Shown here: positions 1 through 9,185 of the stretch, piece by piece | Layout of the letters: each line of letters starts with the position of its first letter | Position numbering within the stretch: position 1 is the first letter of the stretch | Made by a program: the position numbers and the translations under genes | Notes under the pieces: generated by a model | Told to the model about the DNA's origin: nothing | Databases searched by the model: none | The model's input: the letters and a program-made list of their open reading frames with translations, nothing else | Assembly (NCBI GenBank): GCA_024233115.1 | Contig: JACKQB010000005.1 | Coordinates: 124,001 to 188,000 of the forward strand | DNA length: 64,000 nucleotides | Direction of reading: 5' to 3' | Origin: Akkermansiaceae bacterium | Lineage (GTDB): Bacteria; Verrucomicrobiota; Verrucomicrobiia; Verrucomicrobiales; Akkermansiaceae

Positions 1-2
1 AC

Positions 3-185
3 ACCACGGAAAAGGTGGTCGAGATGTGCAGGGTGCATTACGACGTCGGGCTCGCCTGCGCGAAGATCCGTCAGGCGGGATTACCTGAGCACAATGCACT
101 GCGCTTGGAGAAATCGGACATGGAGGCCGCCGCGGCCTTGAAATTGATCAAAGGGGCTGAAAACCTCGTGGCGAGCCTGAAGTAG
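3..185 (+). CDS. Hypothetical protein, 5'-truncated
   Basis: The frame is open from the left edge of the window to the TAG at 183-185, giving the last 60 residues, which end in GAENLVASLK. The visible part is rich in Ala, Leu, Lys and Glu and looks helical; I do not recognise a family. A small gene starts 8 bp after the stop and a roadblock-like gene follows, so the three may form one operon. The true start is outside the window. Confidence 0.5.
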   Translation, partial: TTEKVVEMCRVHYDVGLACAKIRQAGLPEHNALRLEKSDMEAAAALKLIKGAENLVASLK

Positions 186-193
186 GGATGCAT

Positions 194-469
194 ATGGACA
201 AACACAACCCCGCATTGATCGCCGGTGAATTCCTCGCCAGTAATGCCGAGTTTTTTGCACAGGCATTTTCCCCGCTCAACAGTGTGTTTGATAGCTCCGG
301 GCCGATGAATATCATCAGTGAGGAAGCGGAGATGACCGTGGCCATCGGGGTCAAACAGGCGGACGACCATGGAGCCATGGATGTCGATTGCGTTTTGCTC
401 GATCCCGACCAGGAGAGTCTGCGCGACTGTATCGACACCCTGTTTGCAGAGGAAGCCCCACAGAATTAA
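194..469 (+). CDS. Small acidic hypothetical protein
   Basis: A 91-aa protein beginning MDKHNPALIAG. Two in-frame ATGs exist (188 and 194). I chose 194 because an AGGGA purine run lies at a workable distance upstream, whereas the ATG at 188 overlaps that run. The protein is acidic, has no signal peptide or membrane segment, and matches no family I can name. It lies 6 bp before the roadblock-like gene, which suggests co-translation and perhaps a shared cytoplasmic role. The function is unknown. Confidence 0.6.
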   Translation: MDKHNPALIAGEFLASNAEFFAQAFSPLNSVFDSSGPMNIISEEAEMTVAIGVKQADDHGAMDVDCVLLDPDQESLRDCIDTLFAEEAPQN

Positions 470-475
470 CGAACC

Positions 476-784
476 ATGGAAGCTATCAGGGCAAGGCTGC
501 AGGCACTTTACGACTCGGGGGATTTACTTGGTTTCTCCATCTGCAGCGATGCCGGGGTGGTGGTGCATAATGAATCGTTTTTCAGTGACGAGGCTGCCTG
601 GCAGGCAACGGCGCCCTTTGTCAACGTGATGAGGAAGATGAAAAAAGCGGGCCGGGACGTGCATCGCCTGACGGTGGAGCTGGACGATGTGACCTTGATC
701 TACGGTTGCCTTGAGCAGGGCCATGCCTTGTTTACCTTGAACAGGCAATGTGACCTCGATGCGGCGGCGGCGGTTTTGACCTGA
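476..784 (+). CDS. Roadblock/LC7-like small protein
   Basis: A 102-aa cytoplasmic protein. The N-terminal segment, with GFSICSDAGVVVHNE at about residues 19-33, resembles the first beta-hairpin of roadblock/LC7 (MglB-like) domains, where a hydrophobic strand, a D-G turn and a second strand follow helix 1. Length fits the family (about 100-130 aa). Such proteins usually scaffold small GTPases or dimerise. No MglA-like GTPase is visible here; typA, a translational GTPase, follows 206 bp later but is probably unrelated. The family call rests on pattern only and could be wrong. Confidence 0.45.
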   Translation: MEAIRARLQALYDSGDLLGFSICSDAGVVVHNESFFSDEAAWQATAPFVNVMRKMKKAGRDVHRLTVELDDVTLIYGCLEQGHALFTLNRQCDLDAAAAVLT

Positions 785-990
785 TACGTCCGGTTCAGAC
801 ACGACGCATGTCAAAAAATCCTGTTCATTCAGTCAAAAAAGCCTCTTTGCTCTCCCAAACTTGGAAACCTGCGGGGTAATCGCGTTATTCGTGGTTGCAA
901 TTTCCTCAAAATCAAGGAGTCTCCGCGCCCCCGCGAGCGGGCGTCTCTTTCCTGCCCCCCGACTCCCGACCCCTGACCCCAGACTTCATC

Positions 991-2820
991 ATGACGAACA
1001 AGATCCGAAACATCGCCATCATCGCCCACGTCGATCACGGCAAGACCACCTTGGTGGATGAGCTTCTCAAGGCCGGCGGAGCGTACGGCGAACACCAGCA
1101 AGCCGGTGAACGCGCCATGGACTCGATGGATCTCGAACGCGAGAAGGGCATCACCATCAAGGCCAAAAACACCTCGGTCAAATGGAACGACTACACCATC
1201 AATATCGTCGACACCCCGGGCCACGCCGACTTCGGCGGCGAGGTGGAGCGGGTGATGAAAATGGTCGACGGCGTGCTGCTGCTCGTCGATGCCCACGATG
1301 GCCCGCAGGCACAGACCCGCTTCGTGCTCAGAAAAGCTCTGCAACAAGGCCTGACTCCGATCGTGGTGGTCAACAAAATCGACCGCGAACACAGCGATCC
1401 GCTCGGCGTGCACGACCGGGTGCTGGAACTCTTCCTGGAGCTGGAGGCCAACGAGGAGCAGTTCGAGGCACCCTTCGTCTACGGCTCCGCCAAAAACGGC
1501 TTTTTTGTCAAATCCCTCGACGACGAGCAAAAGGATGTTGTGCCGCTGTTGGAAACCATCGTCGAGCACGTTGCCGCCCCGGACTCCGATCCGGACGCCC
1601 CATTCAAGATGCTCGCCTCCAATATTTCCTGGGACGACTACGTAGGCCGGGTCGCGCTGGGCAAGGTGCAATCCGGCTCGGTCAAAAAAGGCGACAGTAT
1701 TTTCCGCCTGACCAAGGATGGCAAGGTGGAGCGCGGCAAGGTGACCAAGGTTTTTGAATACAGCTCCCTTTCCAACCAGGAATCCGCCGAGGGTGAGGCC
1801 GGCAACATCGTCGGTGTCGCGGGTTTCACCGACATCGATATTGGTGAAACCCTCTCAGCCGACCCGGAGGCCGAGGCGCTGCCCTTTGTTTCCATCGACC
1901 CCCCCACCGTGCAGATGCAGTTCTCCATCAATGACGGCCCCTACGGTGGTCGCGAAGGGAAACACGTCACCTCCCGCGCAATCCGTGACCGGCTGCTGCG
2001 CGAGGTGAAGACCAATGTGTCCATTGAAGTGTCCGACACGGAAACCGCTGGCGTCTTTGAAGTCGCCGCCCGGGGTGCGATGCAGATCGCGGTTCTCGTC
2101 GAGACCATGCGCCGGGAAGGCTACGAGATGCTGGTTTCCCGCCCGATGGTCATTACCCACAAAGGTGAAAACGGTGGCGTTGAAGAGCCGTTCGAAACCC
2201 TCTTTGTGGAGGTGCCCGAGGAATACACCGGCGGGGTGATGAAATCCCTCGCCAACCGCCGTGCCCGCATCGAGGACATGGGCAGCAACGCCCACGGCGC
2301 CACCATCGAGGCCACGATTTCCACCCGCGGTCTGATCGGCTTTGAATTCGAACTGCTCAACCTGACCAGTGGTCACGGGGTGATGTCGCACCTGTTCAAG
2401 GAATACGCACCGCACTGTGGTGAGATTGTCACCCGCAACACCGGCACCCTGGTCAGTATGAGTACCGGCACCGCGATGGCTTATTCCCTGCTGCCGCTGG
2501 AAGAACGTGGCAAGCTCTTTGTCGCTCCCGGCGAGGAGGTTTATGAAGGCCAGATCATCGGCGAGAACCCGCGTAAGGACGACCTTCCGGTCAACCCGGT
2601 CAAGGCCAAGAGCCTGACCAACCACCGCTCCGCCACCAAGGGTATCACCGTGGGCCTGGCGCCCCCGATCAAGATGTCCCTGGAGCGCGCCATCGAATAC
2701 ATCGCCAACGACGAGCTGCTGGAAGCGACCCCCAGCCACCTCCGGCTGCGCAAACGCATCCTCGACCCCCACGAGCGCAAACGCGCCGAAAAAGCCCGCA
2801 AGGCCGAGGCCGGGATGTAG
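991..2820 (+). CDS. typA: Translational GTPase TypA/BipA
   Basis: A 609-aa ribosome-associated GTPase of the EF-G-like family, acting in ribosome assembly and stress adaptation. The P-loop AHVDHGKTT, the switch II motif DTPGHADFGG and the NKID guanine-specificity motif are all present in order, followed by domain II, the EF-G-like domains III and V and the TypA-specific C-terminus. The ATG at 991 begins MTNKIRNIAIIAHVDHG, the usual TypA start, and gives the usual length. The frame continues upstream to a TTG at 895, but that extension is not family-like. No clear Shine-Dalgarno sequence precedes 991. Confidence 0.97.
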   Translation: MTNKIRNIAIIAHVDHGKTTLVDELLKAGGAYGEHQQAGERAMDSMDLEREKGITIKAKNTSVKWNDYTINIVDTPGHADFGGEVERVMKMVDGVLLLVDAHDGPQAQTRFVLRKALQQGLTPIVVVNKIDREHSDPLGVHDRVLELFLELEANEEQFEAPFVYGSAKNGFFVKSLDDEQKDVVPLLETIVEHVAAPDSDPDAPFKMLASNISWDDYVGRVALGKVQSGSVKKGDSIFRLTKDGKVERGKVTKVFEYSSLSNQESAEGEAGNIVGVAGFTDIDIGETLSADPEAEALPFVSIDPPTVQMQFSINDGPYGGREGKHVTSRAIRDRLLREVKTNVSIEVSDTETAGVFEVAARGAMQIAVLVETMRREGYEMLVSRPMVITHKGENGGVEEPFETLFVEVPEEYTGGVMKSLANRRARIEDMGSNAHGATIEATISTRGLIGFEFELLNLTSGHGVMSHLFKEYAPHCGEIVTRNTGTLVSMSTGTAMAYSLLPLEERGKLFVAPGEEVYEGQIIGENPRKDDLPVNPVKAKSLTNHRSATKGITVGLAPPIKMSLERAIEYIANDELLEATPSHLRLRKRILDPHERKRAEKARKAEAGM

Positions 2821-2853
2821 CGCCAGGCGCCTGCAAGGTGCTGTTGTGGGGAG

Positions 2854-2871
2854 TAAAATTGACGATTCAAT
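2854..2871 (+). promoter_or_regulatory. Weak match to a shared upstream box
   Basis: TAAAATTGACGATTCAAT lies 68 bp before the PEP-CTERM gene at 2939. It shares 12 of 18 positions with the box that is identical at 18653 and 23137. A similar AAAATTGACGAT occurs at 3936 before the next PEP-CTERM gene. It may be a -35-like or activator-binding element. Confidence 0.3.
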
Positions 2872-2938
2872 GTAAGATTTGTCTCTGGGGTTGATCGTCT
2901 TTTGCGTTAGGTTACCAGCTGTAACTCAACACAATACG

Positions 2939-3859
2939 ATGAAATTAGGCACACTTATCTACAACTCGGCCATAGGAATGGGCCTCTCACTGGCCTCGGC
3001 ACAGGCAGTCACGGTATTTACCAATGCCGTGGATACGAACTTTCTCAATACCGGCAACTGGGATAACGGACTTCCGGATGGCTCCAACGGTGCAGGCCGG
3101 CTTCAGGGGGACGCCCAATTGTCCGCCGATCACGATGCAGGCAGCTCCGCGATTGTCGTGGGCTACGGGGTAGACGCTTCGCTGATCGTGGACTCCGGAG
3201 TCACCCTGACAACCACAAACAAGGTGGACGTGGGGCGGACCAGCAGTAGTCCTGCCACCGGCACACTCACACTGAATGGGACGGTGGACACCCCCGTCCT
3301 GAACGTGTTGGACGGCACTTTAAACCTCGCGAGCACGGTTGATTTGACAGGAACGACCAAGATCTTCAATGATGGCATCCTTGCCGCCAGCGGCTCGATT
3401 GCCATGGTTGCCAATGCAGGTGCCGAACTCTACTTCATGGCGGAAAGTGACTTGACCGGAGGCCCCGGTATTCTTCAGCTACGAAATGGCACGGCACTTG
3501 GCTTCCAAATCAATGCCGCAGGAAACCACGCTGTGATTGACGGCAGCTCGATGCAGGTGAGGTTTGCAAACACGGTCGATCTGGTGGTTGATTTTGACAC
3601 GGCACCTACGATCGGACAGACCTTCGACCTGATGACAGGTGTCGAGAAATTTACCAATTTTAGCGGAGCAGAACCAAGCGGCCGTACTTTTAGCAACGTG
3701 ACCGTCAACGGCCTGGGTGTTGGCCAGAGTTATAATCTGATCTATAACCAGGATGTAGCTGATGCCGGATACCTGCGCCTGCAGGTGGTCCCCGAGCCGT
3801 CCTCCGCAGCCCTGCTCGGTCTCGGCGGCCTCGCCCTGATCCTCCGCCGCAGGAAATAA
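2939..3859 (+). CDS. PEP-CTERM sorting-domain protein A
   Basis: A 306-aa exported protein. The signal peptide (MKLGTLIYNSAIG to about residue 22, ending SAQA) is followed by a Thr/Asn/Gly-rich beta region typical of autotransporter-like repeats. The C-terminus has the PEP-CTERM signal: VPEPSSAALLG, a hydrophobic helix, then RRRK. Such tails are recognised by an exosortase, which is not in this window. I chose the ATG at 2939 because it starts the signal peptide; the frame extends upstream without coding character. There is no Shine-Dalgarno, only an AT-rich leader. Residues 26-44 (FTNAVDTNF to WDNGLPDG) match the start of the next gene's product, so the two are related. Confidence 0.9.
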   Translation: MKLGTLIYNSAIGMGLSLASAQAVTVFTNAVDTNFLNTGNWDNGLPDGSNGAGRLQGDAQLSADHDAGSSAIVVGYGVDASLIVDSGVTLTTTNKVDVGRTSSSPATGTLTLNGTVDTPVLNVLDGTLNLASTVDLTGTTKIFNDGILAASGSIAMVANAGAELYFMAESDLTGGPGILQLRNGTALGFQINAAGNHAVIDGSSMQVRFANTVDLVVDFDTAPTIGQTFDLMTGVEKFTNFSGAEPSGRTFSNVTVNGLGVGQSYNLIYNQDVADAGYLRLQVVPEPSSAALLGLGGLALILRRRK

Positions 3860-3882
3860 ATCATTTTCACGATTCTATGAGC

Positions 3883-3912
3883 AACGGGAGGGCTGCGGTC
3901 CTCCCGTTTTTT
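3883..3912 (+). terminator. Rho-independent terminator
   Basis: A 9-bp perfect stem (AACGGGAGG at 3883-3891 with CCTCCCGTT at 3900-3908) and an 8-nt loop, running into a T-run that reaches 3912. It lies 23 bp after the PEP-CTERM gene that stops at 3859. Confidence 0.85.
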
Positions 3913-4026
3913 GTCCATGGGGCGTGTGCATGAGCAAAATTGACGATGTGGCAACAAATCATTTCATGGACGGCGCGGACGCGGCTCGATAATATTCGAG
4001 AATACCATTTATCAATAAATCGAACA

Positions 4027-4902
4027 ATGAAGACAACACACATACCACACTACCTGTTTGCCGTGTTTTCCCTGTCGCTGGGTTCAGCCCAGGCGATCAC
4101 GATCTTTACCAACGGCACCACCGATTTCAATACAGCGACCAACTGGGACAACGGCCTGCCGGACAATGACGCGGCCGCAGATGGGGCTGACCGGGACGCG
4201 GTCATTGCCGCGGGCCATACAGCGGTGACTTCCGCCAGCTATAATGACTCTGGAAACCAGCATTACAACCTGGATGTGCTCGGCACGCTCACCGTTTCCG
4301 CCGGGCATACCGTGCATCTCGGAAAAGGGGTGGGGTATAACACCGACACGGACCTGACCGTGGACGGGGGCACACTCAATATCGATGGAGTCATGACCGT
4401 CATCGGCGGTGGCGCGCATACCTACGTCACCAACAACGGCACCATCAACGTACGTTCCGGGGGGCTTCTCGACAGCAGGAAAAACCTCTACCTGACACTG
4501 GGCACCCTGAACCTGGCGGCCGACGCGGCATCGACGCTGGGCGTCATCGACCACCTGGACGTGGGCAGCGGCTCGATGATCCACTTTGACATCACCTCCA
4601 CCAACCTGACCACCATGATCCTGCAAAATGATCTGGATCTGTCCGCCGGGGGAGCGACCCTTGACCTCGACATCACCGGCGCCACAGCCGGTGACTCCTA
4701 CACCCTGTTTGCTACCGGCGGTGTCATTGACGGCACCTTCACCACCTTCAATTACACGGCGAACGACAGCCTGGTCGCGACCCTGGACTACAGCAGTCCA
4801 ACAGACCTTGTTGTGCACATCACCAATGTGCCCGAGCCGTCCTCCGCCGCCCTGCTCGGTCTCGGCGGCCTCGCCCTGATCCTCCGCCGCCGTAAAGGCT
4901 AA
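4027..4902 (+). CDS. PEP-CTERM sorting-domain protein B
   Basis: A 291-aa exported protein. The signal peptide (MKTTHIPHYLFAVF, ending SAQA) leads into FTNGTTDFNTATNWDNGLPD, closely similar to the start of the preceding PEP-CTERM protein, then low-complexity beta-repeat sequence rich in T, N, D and G. The tail is VPEPSSAALLGL followed by RRRKG. The ATG at 4027 opens the signal peptide. The gene has its own upstream region after the terminator at 3883-3912. The last 60 nt are almost identical to those of the preceding gene although the middles have diverged. It is probably surface-attached after exosortase processing; its molecular function is unknown. Confidence 0.9.
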   Translation: MKTTHIPHYLFAVFSLSLGSAQAITIFTNGTTDFNTATNWDNGLPDNDAAADGADRDAVIAAGHTAVTSASYNDSGNQHYNLDVLGTLTVSAGHTVHLGKGVGYNTDTDLTVDGGTLNIDGVMTVIGGGAHTYVTNNGTINVRSGGLLDSRKNLYLTLGTLNLAADAASTLGVIDHLDVGSGSMIHFDITSTNLTTMILQNDLDLSAGGATLDLDITGATAGDSYTLFATGGVIDGTFTTFNYTANDSLVATLDYSSPTDLVVHITNVPEPSSAALLGLGGLALILRRRKG

Positions 4903-5289
4903 GGTAGCACACGGTCCTGCGCCACAGGAAACAGGGTGTCACCCATTTACTCCACCCTGCCCCGGACTTTCGCGGTTCGTGGTGATCAATGGAAGTAAAC
5001 CCCTTGGAGTTACCCCCCGGCACCCCAGCCCATTGTTCTTGCCTGTTTCCAACACCACCAGTGGCTGGTATGGCTTTGCATCCACCTGCTCTAAAGTAGG
5101 ACATGTTTGCAACATGTCGGCAGGATGGGTGAATCCGTCGTGCAGGTGTTAGGTGTTTCATGTGCAGGCGGCGGGAGAGGAGTCAATGAGGCTTCCAGGC
5201 TCTTGTCGGTCGTGCCGGCCGCGTAAAAAGCTCTCTTTTCGCGGGTCAAGAGCTTGGCAAACATGGCATGGTGGTGTTTACTGGGATAT
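4903..5289. other. Intergenic region with one REP unit
   Basis: This 387-bp stretch has no convincing gene on either strand. The only structure I see is the REP unit at 5096-5118. The rest is mixed-composition DNA, presumably holding the promoter of the oxidoreductase gene at 5290. Confidence 0.6.
5096..5118 (+). repeat. REP unit 1 (GTAG + hairpin)
   Basis: The tetranucleotide GTAG (5096-5099) is followed at once by a perfect 8-bp stem, GACATGTT/AACATGTC, with the 3-nt loop TGC. The same architecture with different stem sequence recurs at 13672, 32268, 32337 (inverted) and 45621. This matches the general plan of bacterial REP elements. Confidence 0.75.
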
Positions 5290-6393
5290 ATGAATGAGCA
5301 TCCGATTTCCCGCCGCCCCTTTTTGAAGACAGTGATCGGTGCGGGGCTGGCCACTTCGATCGTGACGGGACAGGAAGCCGGAGCCGGCAAGAAAAAGCTC
5401 GGTTGGGCCATCGTAGGCCTCGGCGGCCTCAGTGACAGGTCGATCGGACCCGCCCTGTTGAAGACCAGGCACGCCCACATGGCGGGGGTGGTGACCGGCA
5501 CCCCGGAGAAGGCCGCGCATTGGAAAAAGAAATACGGGTTCAAGGACAGCGGGATTTACAACTATGAAAATTTCGACGAGGTGATCAATAACCCCGACAT
5601 CGATGTGGTTTACATCGTTTTACCCAATTCCATGCACAAGGAGTTTACCCTCAGGGCGGCGAAGGCTGGTAAGCATGTCTATGTGGAAAAACCCATGGCC
5701 ATTGCCCCGCAAGACTGCCGCGAGATGATTGCAGCGTGCAACAAGGCGGGGGTGAAACTGGGCGTCGCCTATCGATTGCAGTACGAACCTCACCACCGGG
5801 AAATGATCCGCTTTGCCAGCGAGAATACCTTGGGCAAGGTGCGGCACATCGATGCGGGATTTACTTTCCGCATGGGTGGCTCGGACGGTTGGAGGCTGAA
5901 GCAGGAGCTGGGTGGCGGCGCGCTGCTTGACCTGGGGGTCTACTTGATCCAGGCCACACGTTATATTTTTGGTGAGGAGCCGGTCACGGTGAGTGCCTTG
6001 GAAACCAAGACGGACAAAAGGAAATTTGCCGAGGTGGACGAAACCGTGACCTGGACCATGCAGTTTGCCTCCGGAAGAACAGCCAATCTGATGTGCTCAT
6101 TCAACTTGTATGGATACAACCAACTCACCGCCTTTGCGGATAGGGGGAGGTTTGGCATGGCTCCCTGTTTTGGCACGGGCGGGCAGAAGGGTTGGTCGAC
6201 CGATCCAAAAAACCCGTTGAATTTCCCTAAAACCGATCACTTCCAGGTGCAGATGGATCAATTCTCCAAAGACATCATGGCTGGCAAGGAGTCGCGGGTC
6301 CACGGGCTCGAGGGATTGAAAGACCACCTCGTCATGGAGGCCGTTTTCAAGTCAATCGCGACCGGAAAAGCGGTGGCAGTGGCGAAAGTGTGA
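5290..6393 (+). CDS. Tat-exported Gfo/Idh/MocA oxidoreductase
   Basis: A 367-aa NAD(P)-dependent sugar oxidoreductase-like protein. The N-terminus MNEHPISRRPFLKTVIGAG is a twin-arginine signal (SRRPFLK), so the enzyme is probably exported folded with its cofactor, as for glucose-fructose oxidoreductase. The Rossmann fold follows (WAIVGLGGLS), with VEKPMA as the family's EKP motif and GGGALLDLGVYLI in the catalytic domain. I chose the ATG at 5290 because it places the RR motif correctly; an upstream ATG at 5254 would add 12 residues. The gene is convergent with a XylR-type regulator. The substrate is unknown. Confidence 0.88.
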   Translation: MNEHPISRRPFLKTVIGAGLATSIVTGQEAGAGKKKLGWAIVGLGGLSDRSIGPALLKTRHAHMAGVVTGTPEKAAHWKKKYGFKDSGIYNYENFDEVINNPDIDVVYIVLPNSMHKEFTLRAAKAGKHVYVEKPMAIAPQDCREMIAACNKAGVKLGVAYRLQYEPHHREMIRFASENTLGKVRHIDAGFTFRMGGSDGWRLKQELGGGALLDLGVYLIQATRYIFGEEPVTVSALETKTDKRKFAEVDETVTWTMQFASGRTANLMCSFNLYGYNQLTAFADRGRFGMAPCFGTGGQKGWSTDPKNPLNFPKTDHFQVQMDQFSKDIMAGKESRVHGLEGLKDHLVMEAVFKSIATGKAVAVAKV

Positions 6394-6442
6394 GCGGCAG
6401 CCGTTCTGGGATGCGGCCGGTGAATGCCGGAGCTCCATCCCC

Positions 6443-7606
6443 CTATTTTCTGTGTTTCTTGCGAAACTCGCCCGGGGTTTCTCCGACTTCGCGTTTGAAA
6501 AAGACAACGAAGGGGCGGGAGTCGGTGAAGCCGACCTCACGCGCGACTTCATCGACGGTTTTCCGGGTTGTCAGCAGGAGGGTCCGGGCGGCTGATACCC
6601 GGATCTCACGGATATCCTGGGCCGGTGATGAGCCGGTGATCGCGCGGTAGCGTTTTTCGAAGGTGCTGCGGGCGAGGGGCAGCGATTGGATGAGTTCATC
6701 CACAGTCAGGCCATTGCAGGCGTTCTCCCGGATAAGAGTGCGGGCTTGGAGCACGATGATGTCGGGATCTGACTCGCCCACCGTTGACGCCCGCACCCGG
6801 ATTTCACGCACCGGGACTTCTTCATGCAGCTTGTCGAGTTCCGTGCCATCAATGAGATCGATCAGCATTTGCATGGCCCGGGTGCCGATTTCCTTGGCCG
6901 GCACGACGACACTGGAGAGCTCGGGGGTACTGAGACGGGCGTTGATCGAATCGAATCTTCCGAGAACCCCGATCTCCTCGGGAACCTTAACGCCGAGATC
7001 AGTGCAATAATCGACCAGCAGCCGGGCCCGCATGTCGTGGCTGGCATAGATCCCCGTCCTGCCATTGGGCTTGAGCAGTCGTTCCTTCAGTTCTGGAGCC
7101 TCATTTTCAAGTCTTGCCCAGGAGCCTGTATTGATGCCGTCGGGGATATTGATGGCCCAAAAAGGAAGGTTCCGGCGATTGCATTCATCTTGGAATAATT
7201 GCCGGGAGATACTTGAATGCGGTAGGTTGCATGTGCCGAGAAAACCGATGTTGTCAAACCCGAGCGCGGCAAAGTGATCAATGGCGACCCGGGCCAAGGA
7301 TTTGAGGTCCGCCGAAACCGCGGCCAGGTTGCTTTTGGTGGTGGGGAAAATATTGACAACGGGAACACCGAGCTCGTGGAGCCACGCCGCCTCGAAGGAA
7401 TGGTCATCGTATGAGACAAGAATGCCGTCCGGTTGGTAGCCGTGGGGGAAATCAACCGGTTCATTGAAGTCGGTCGAGATGAAGTTTCTGAACCGGCAGT
7501 GGATGCGGATGCTGTGGATCGCCAGCACCCCCTCCATGACTTCGTTCAGAAAGGAATACCAATGCGGGAAAATAACGGCAATATGATAACGTTTGGTGGA
7601 TTCCAT
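6443..7606 (-). CDS. XylR-type transcriptional regulator (LacI-like sensor + AraC HTH)
   Basis: A 387-aa regulator. Residues 1-270 form a periplasmic-binding-protein-like sugar sensor (YHIAVIFPHWYSFLNEVMEG, later VPVVNIFPTT and IGVLGRFDS). The C-terminal 100 residues are an AraC/XylS double helix-turn-helix (LPLARSTFEKRY and DEVAREVGFTDSRPFVVFFKREVG). I chose the ATG at 7606 because the sensor fold starts directly after it; the frame extends 40 codons further up without matching the family. It is divergent from the sulfatase run starting at 7770 and likely controls it in response to a sugar or its derivative. The 160-bp gap between them holds the promoters. Confidence 0.9.
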   Translation of the reverse strand: MESTKRYHIAVIFPHWYSFLNEVMEGVLAIHSIRIHCRFRNFISTDFNEPVDFPHGYQPDGILVSYDDHSFEAAWLHELGVPVVNIFPTTKSNLAAVSADLKSLARVAIDHFAALGFDNIGFLGTCNLPHSSISRQLFQDECNRRNLPFWAINIPDGINTGSWARLENEAPELKERLLKPNGRTGIYASHDMRARLLVDYCTDLGVKVPEEIGVLGRFDSINARLSTPELSSVVVPAKEIGTRAMQMLIDLIDGTELDKLHEEVPVREIRVRASTVGESDPDIIVLQARTLIRENACNGLTVDELIQSLPLARSTFEKRYRAITGSSPAQDIREIRVSAARTLLLTTRKTVDEVAREVGFTDSRPFVVFFKREVGETPGEFRKKHRK

Positions 7607-7769
7607 CGTGTGATAGCGTGAATAATGATTGGCTGGAAACGAAAATTGTTGATCAAATAATGTAAGTAAAACCAGTCCGTCTGCGTCATCATAGTCGCCT
7701 ATGACCGCAATCCGTTCAAGCGGCATCCGTCACCGTCGATAAGAGAATGATAAACAAAGAACCAAAGCA

Positions 7770-9164
7770 ATGAGAAATAAAATGACCGCCGTCGCCATCA
7801 TGTCACTGGGCATGGCCACCTTGTCCATGGCTGCTGACAAACCCAACATCGTCATCCTCTTTTCCGATGATGCCGGATACGCCGATTTCGGCTTTCAGCC
7901 GGACTGCGAGCAGGATATGAAAAAACTGACTCCGCACATCGACACGATCGCCCGTGATGGCGTGCGGCTGTCCAACGCCTACATGTCGGGTTGCGTTTGT
8001 TCCCCCTCACGTGCGGGTTTGATGACGGGGCGCTACCAGGAACGTTTCGGGTACGATAACAACCTGCCCCCCGGCTTTAAGGGCGGTGTGGATCTCAATG
8101 AAACCTTCGGGGTGAAACGCCTCCAGAAGCTCGGTTACAAAACCGGCCTGATCGGCAAATGGCACCTCGGTTATCCGGCGGAGTTCCATCCTAACAAGCG
8201 TGGCTATGACTGGTTTTACGGCTTGCTGCAAGGGTCACGCCCGTATTTTTCAATCGCTAAGCCATCGCCACACCGGGTGATTCTGGACAATGACAAGCCC
8301 ACCAAGGAGGAGGGCTACGTGACCGATCGCCTTGGCGCTGCTGCCTGTCGTTTTATCAGCCGACACAAAGACGAGCCATTTTACTTGTTTGTCTCCTTTA
8401 CCGCACCCCATGGTCCGCTGCAGCCGAAGCAGGAGGATCTCGCACGGCTGGCGCATATCGGGGAAAAGCGGCGTAAAAACTACGCGGGGCTCATTGTTTC
8501 GCTCGACGACAACGTGGGTAAAATACTCAAATCGATCAAGGACAACGGCATCGAGGACAATACCATCGTGATTTTCACCAACGACAACGGTGGCCAGACC
8601 AGCACGGGCGCCATGAACACCCCGCTCAAGGGTAAAAAAGGCGGACTGTGGGAAGGTGGTGTCAGGGTCCCCTGGGCGATGCGTTGGCCAGGCAAGATCA
8701 AAGCCGGTGGGGTGATTGACGAGCCCATTATCTCCCTCGATATACTGCCAACCTTTGTCGAAGCCACCGGCAACCGGGTGGGCGAGGGCTGGAACCTGGA
8801 TGGTCGTAGTTTCCTGCCACTGCTCACAGGAGCCGCGCACTCACAACCGACACGCGCCCTGCACTGGCGCCAGCATGGCTCAAAAGGCAGCATCTCCCTC
8901 CGCGAGGGCAAGTGGAAGCTGATCCACAACCGTGGTGAAGCGGGCGCGCAGCCCGAACTCTACGACCTATCGCAGGACCCTGGCGAAAGCAAAAACCTCG
9001 CAGCACAGCAACCCGAGGTGGTGGCAGGCCTGTTGGTCAAAATGAAGGATTGGGAAAAACAGCTCAAGGAGCCACTATGGGGTGCGGGCGCACCTGGTCG
9101 GGAGGCCAAAACCCCCAAAAAGCCCAAAAAGGATAAGAAGAACAAACATCAACCTGCCCAATAA
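7770..9164 (+). CDS. Exported sulfatase (CSPSR type)
   Basis: A 464-aa type I (formylglycine) sulfatase. The signal peptide ends near MSMAADKPN. The metal-binding start NIVILFSDDAGYADFG is followed by the signature C77-S-P-S-R81, where Cys77 would become formylglycine, then GKWHLG and TNDNGGQ. The tail is Lys-rich (KKPKKDKKNK). It hydrolyses a sulfate ester, probably from a polysaccharide, in the periplasm or outside. It is the first gene of a run of three sulfatases, a metallopeptidase and a cytochrome c. No formylglycine-generating enzyme is nearby. An alternative ATG at 7782 is possible. Confidence 0.93.
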   Translation: MRNKMTAVAIMSLGMATLSMAADKPNIVILFSDDAGYADFGFQPDCEQDMKKLTPHIDTIARDGVRLSNAYMSGCVCSPSRAGLMTGRYQERFGYDNNLPPGFKGGVDLNETFGVKRLQKLGYKTGLIGKWHLGYPAEFHPNKRGYDWFYGLLQGSRPYFSIAKPSPHRVILDNDKPTKEEGYVTDRLGAAACRFISRHKDEPFYLFVSFTAPHGPLQPKQEDLARLAHIGEKRRKNYAGLIVSLDDNVGKILKSIKDNGIEDNTIVIFTNDNGGQTSTGAMNTPLKGKKGGLWEGGVRVPWAMRWPGKIKAGGVIDEPIISLDILPTFVEATGNRVGEGWNLDGRSFLPLLTGAAHSQPTRALHWRQHGSKGSISLREGKWKLIHNRGEAGAQPELYDLSQDPGESKNLAAQQPEVVAGLLVKMKDWEKQLKEPLWGAGAPGREAKTPKKPKKDKKNKHQPAQ

Positions 9165-9185
9165 CCGGCCCGATCAGTATTGATT

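Noticed and set aside
1855..2772. Long minus-strand open frame opposite typA
   Set aside because: It is the shadow of a strongly biased GC-rich gene. The translated sequence has no recognisable motifs and typA on the plus strand is certain.
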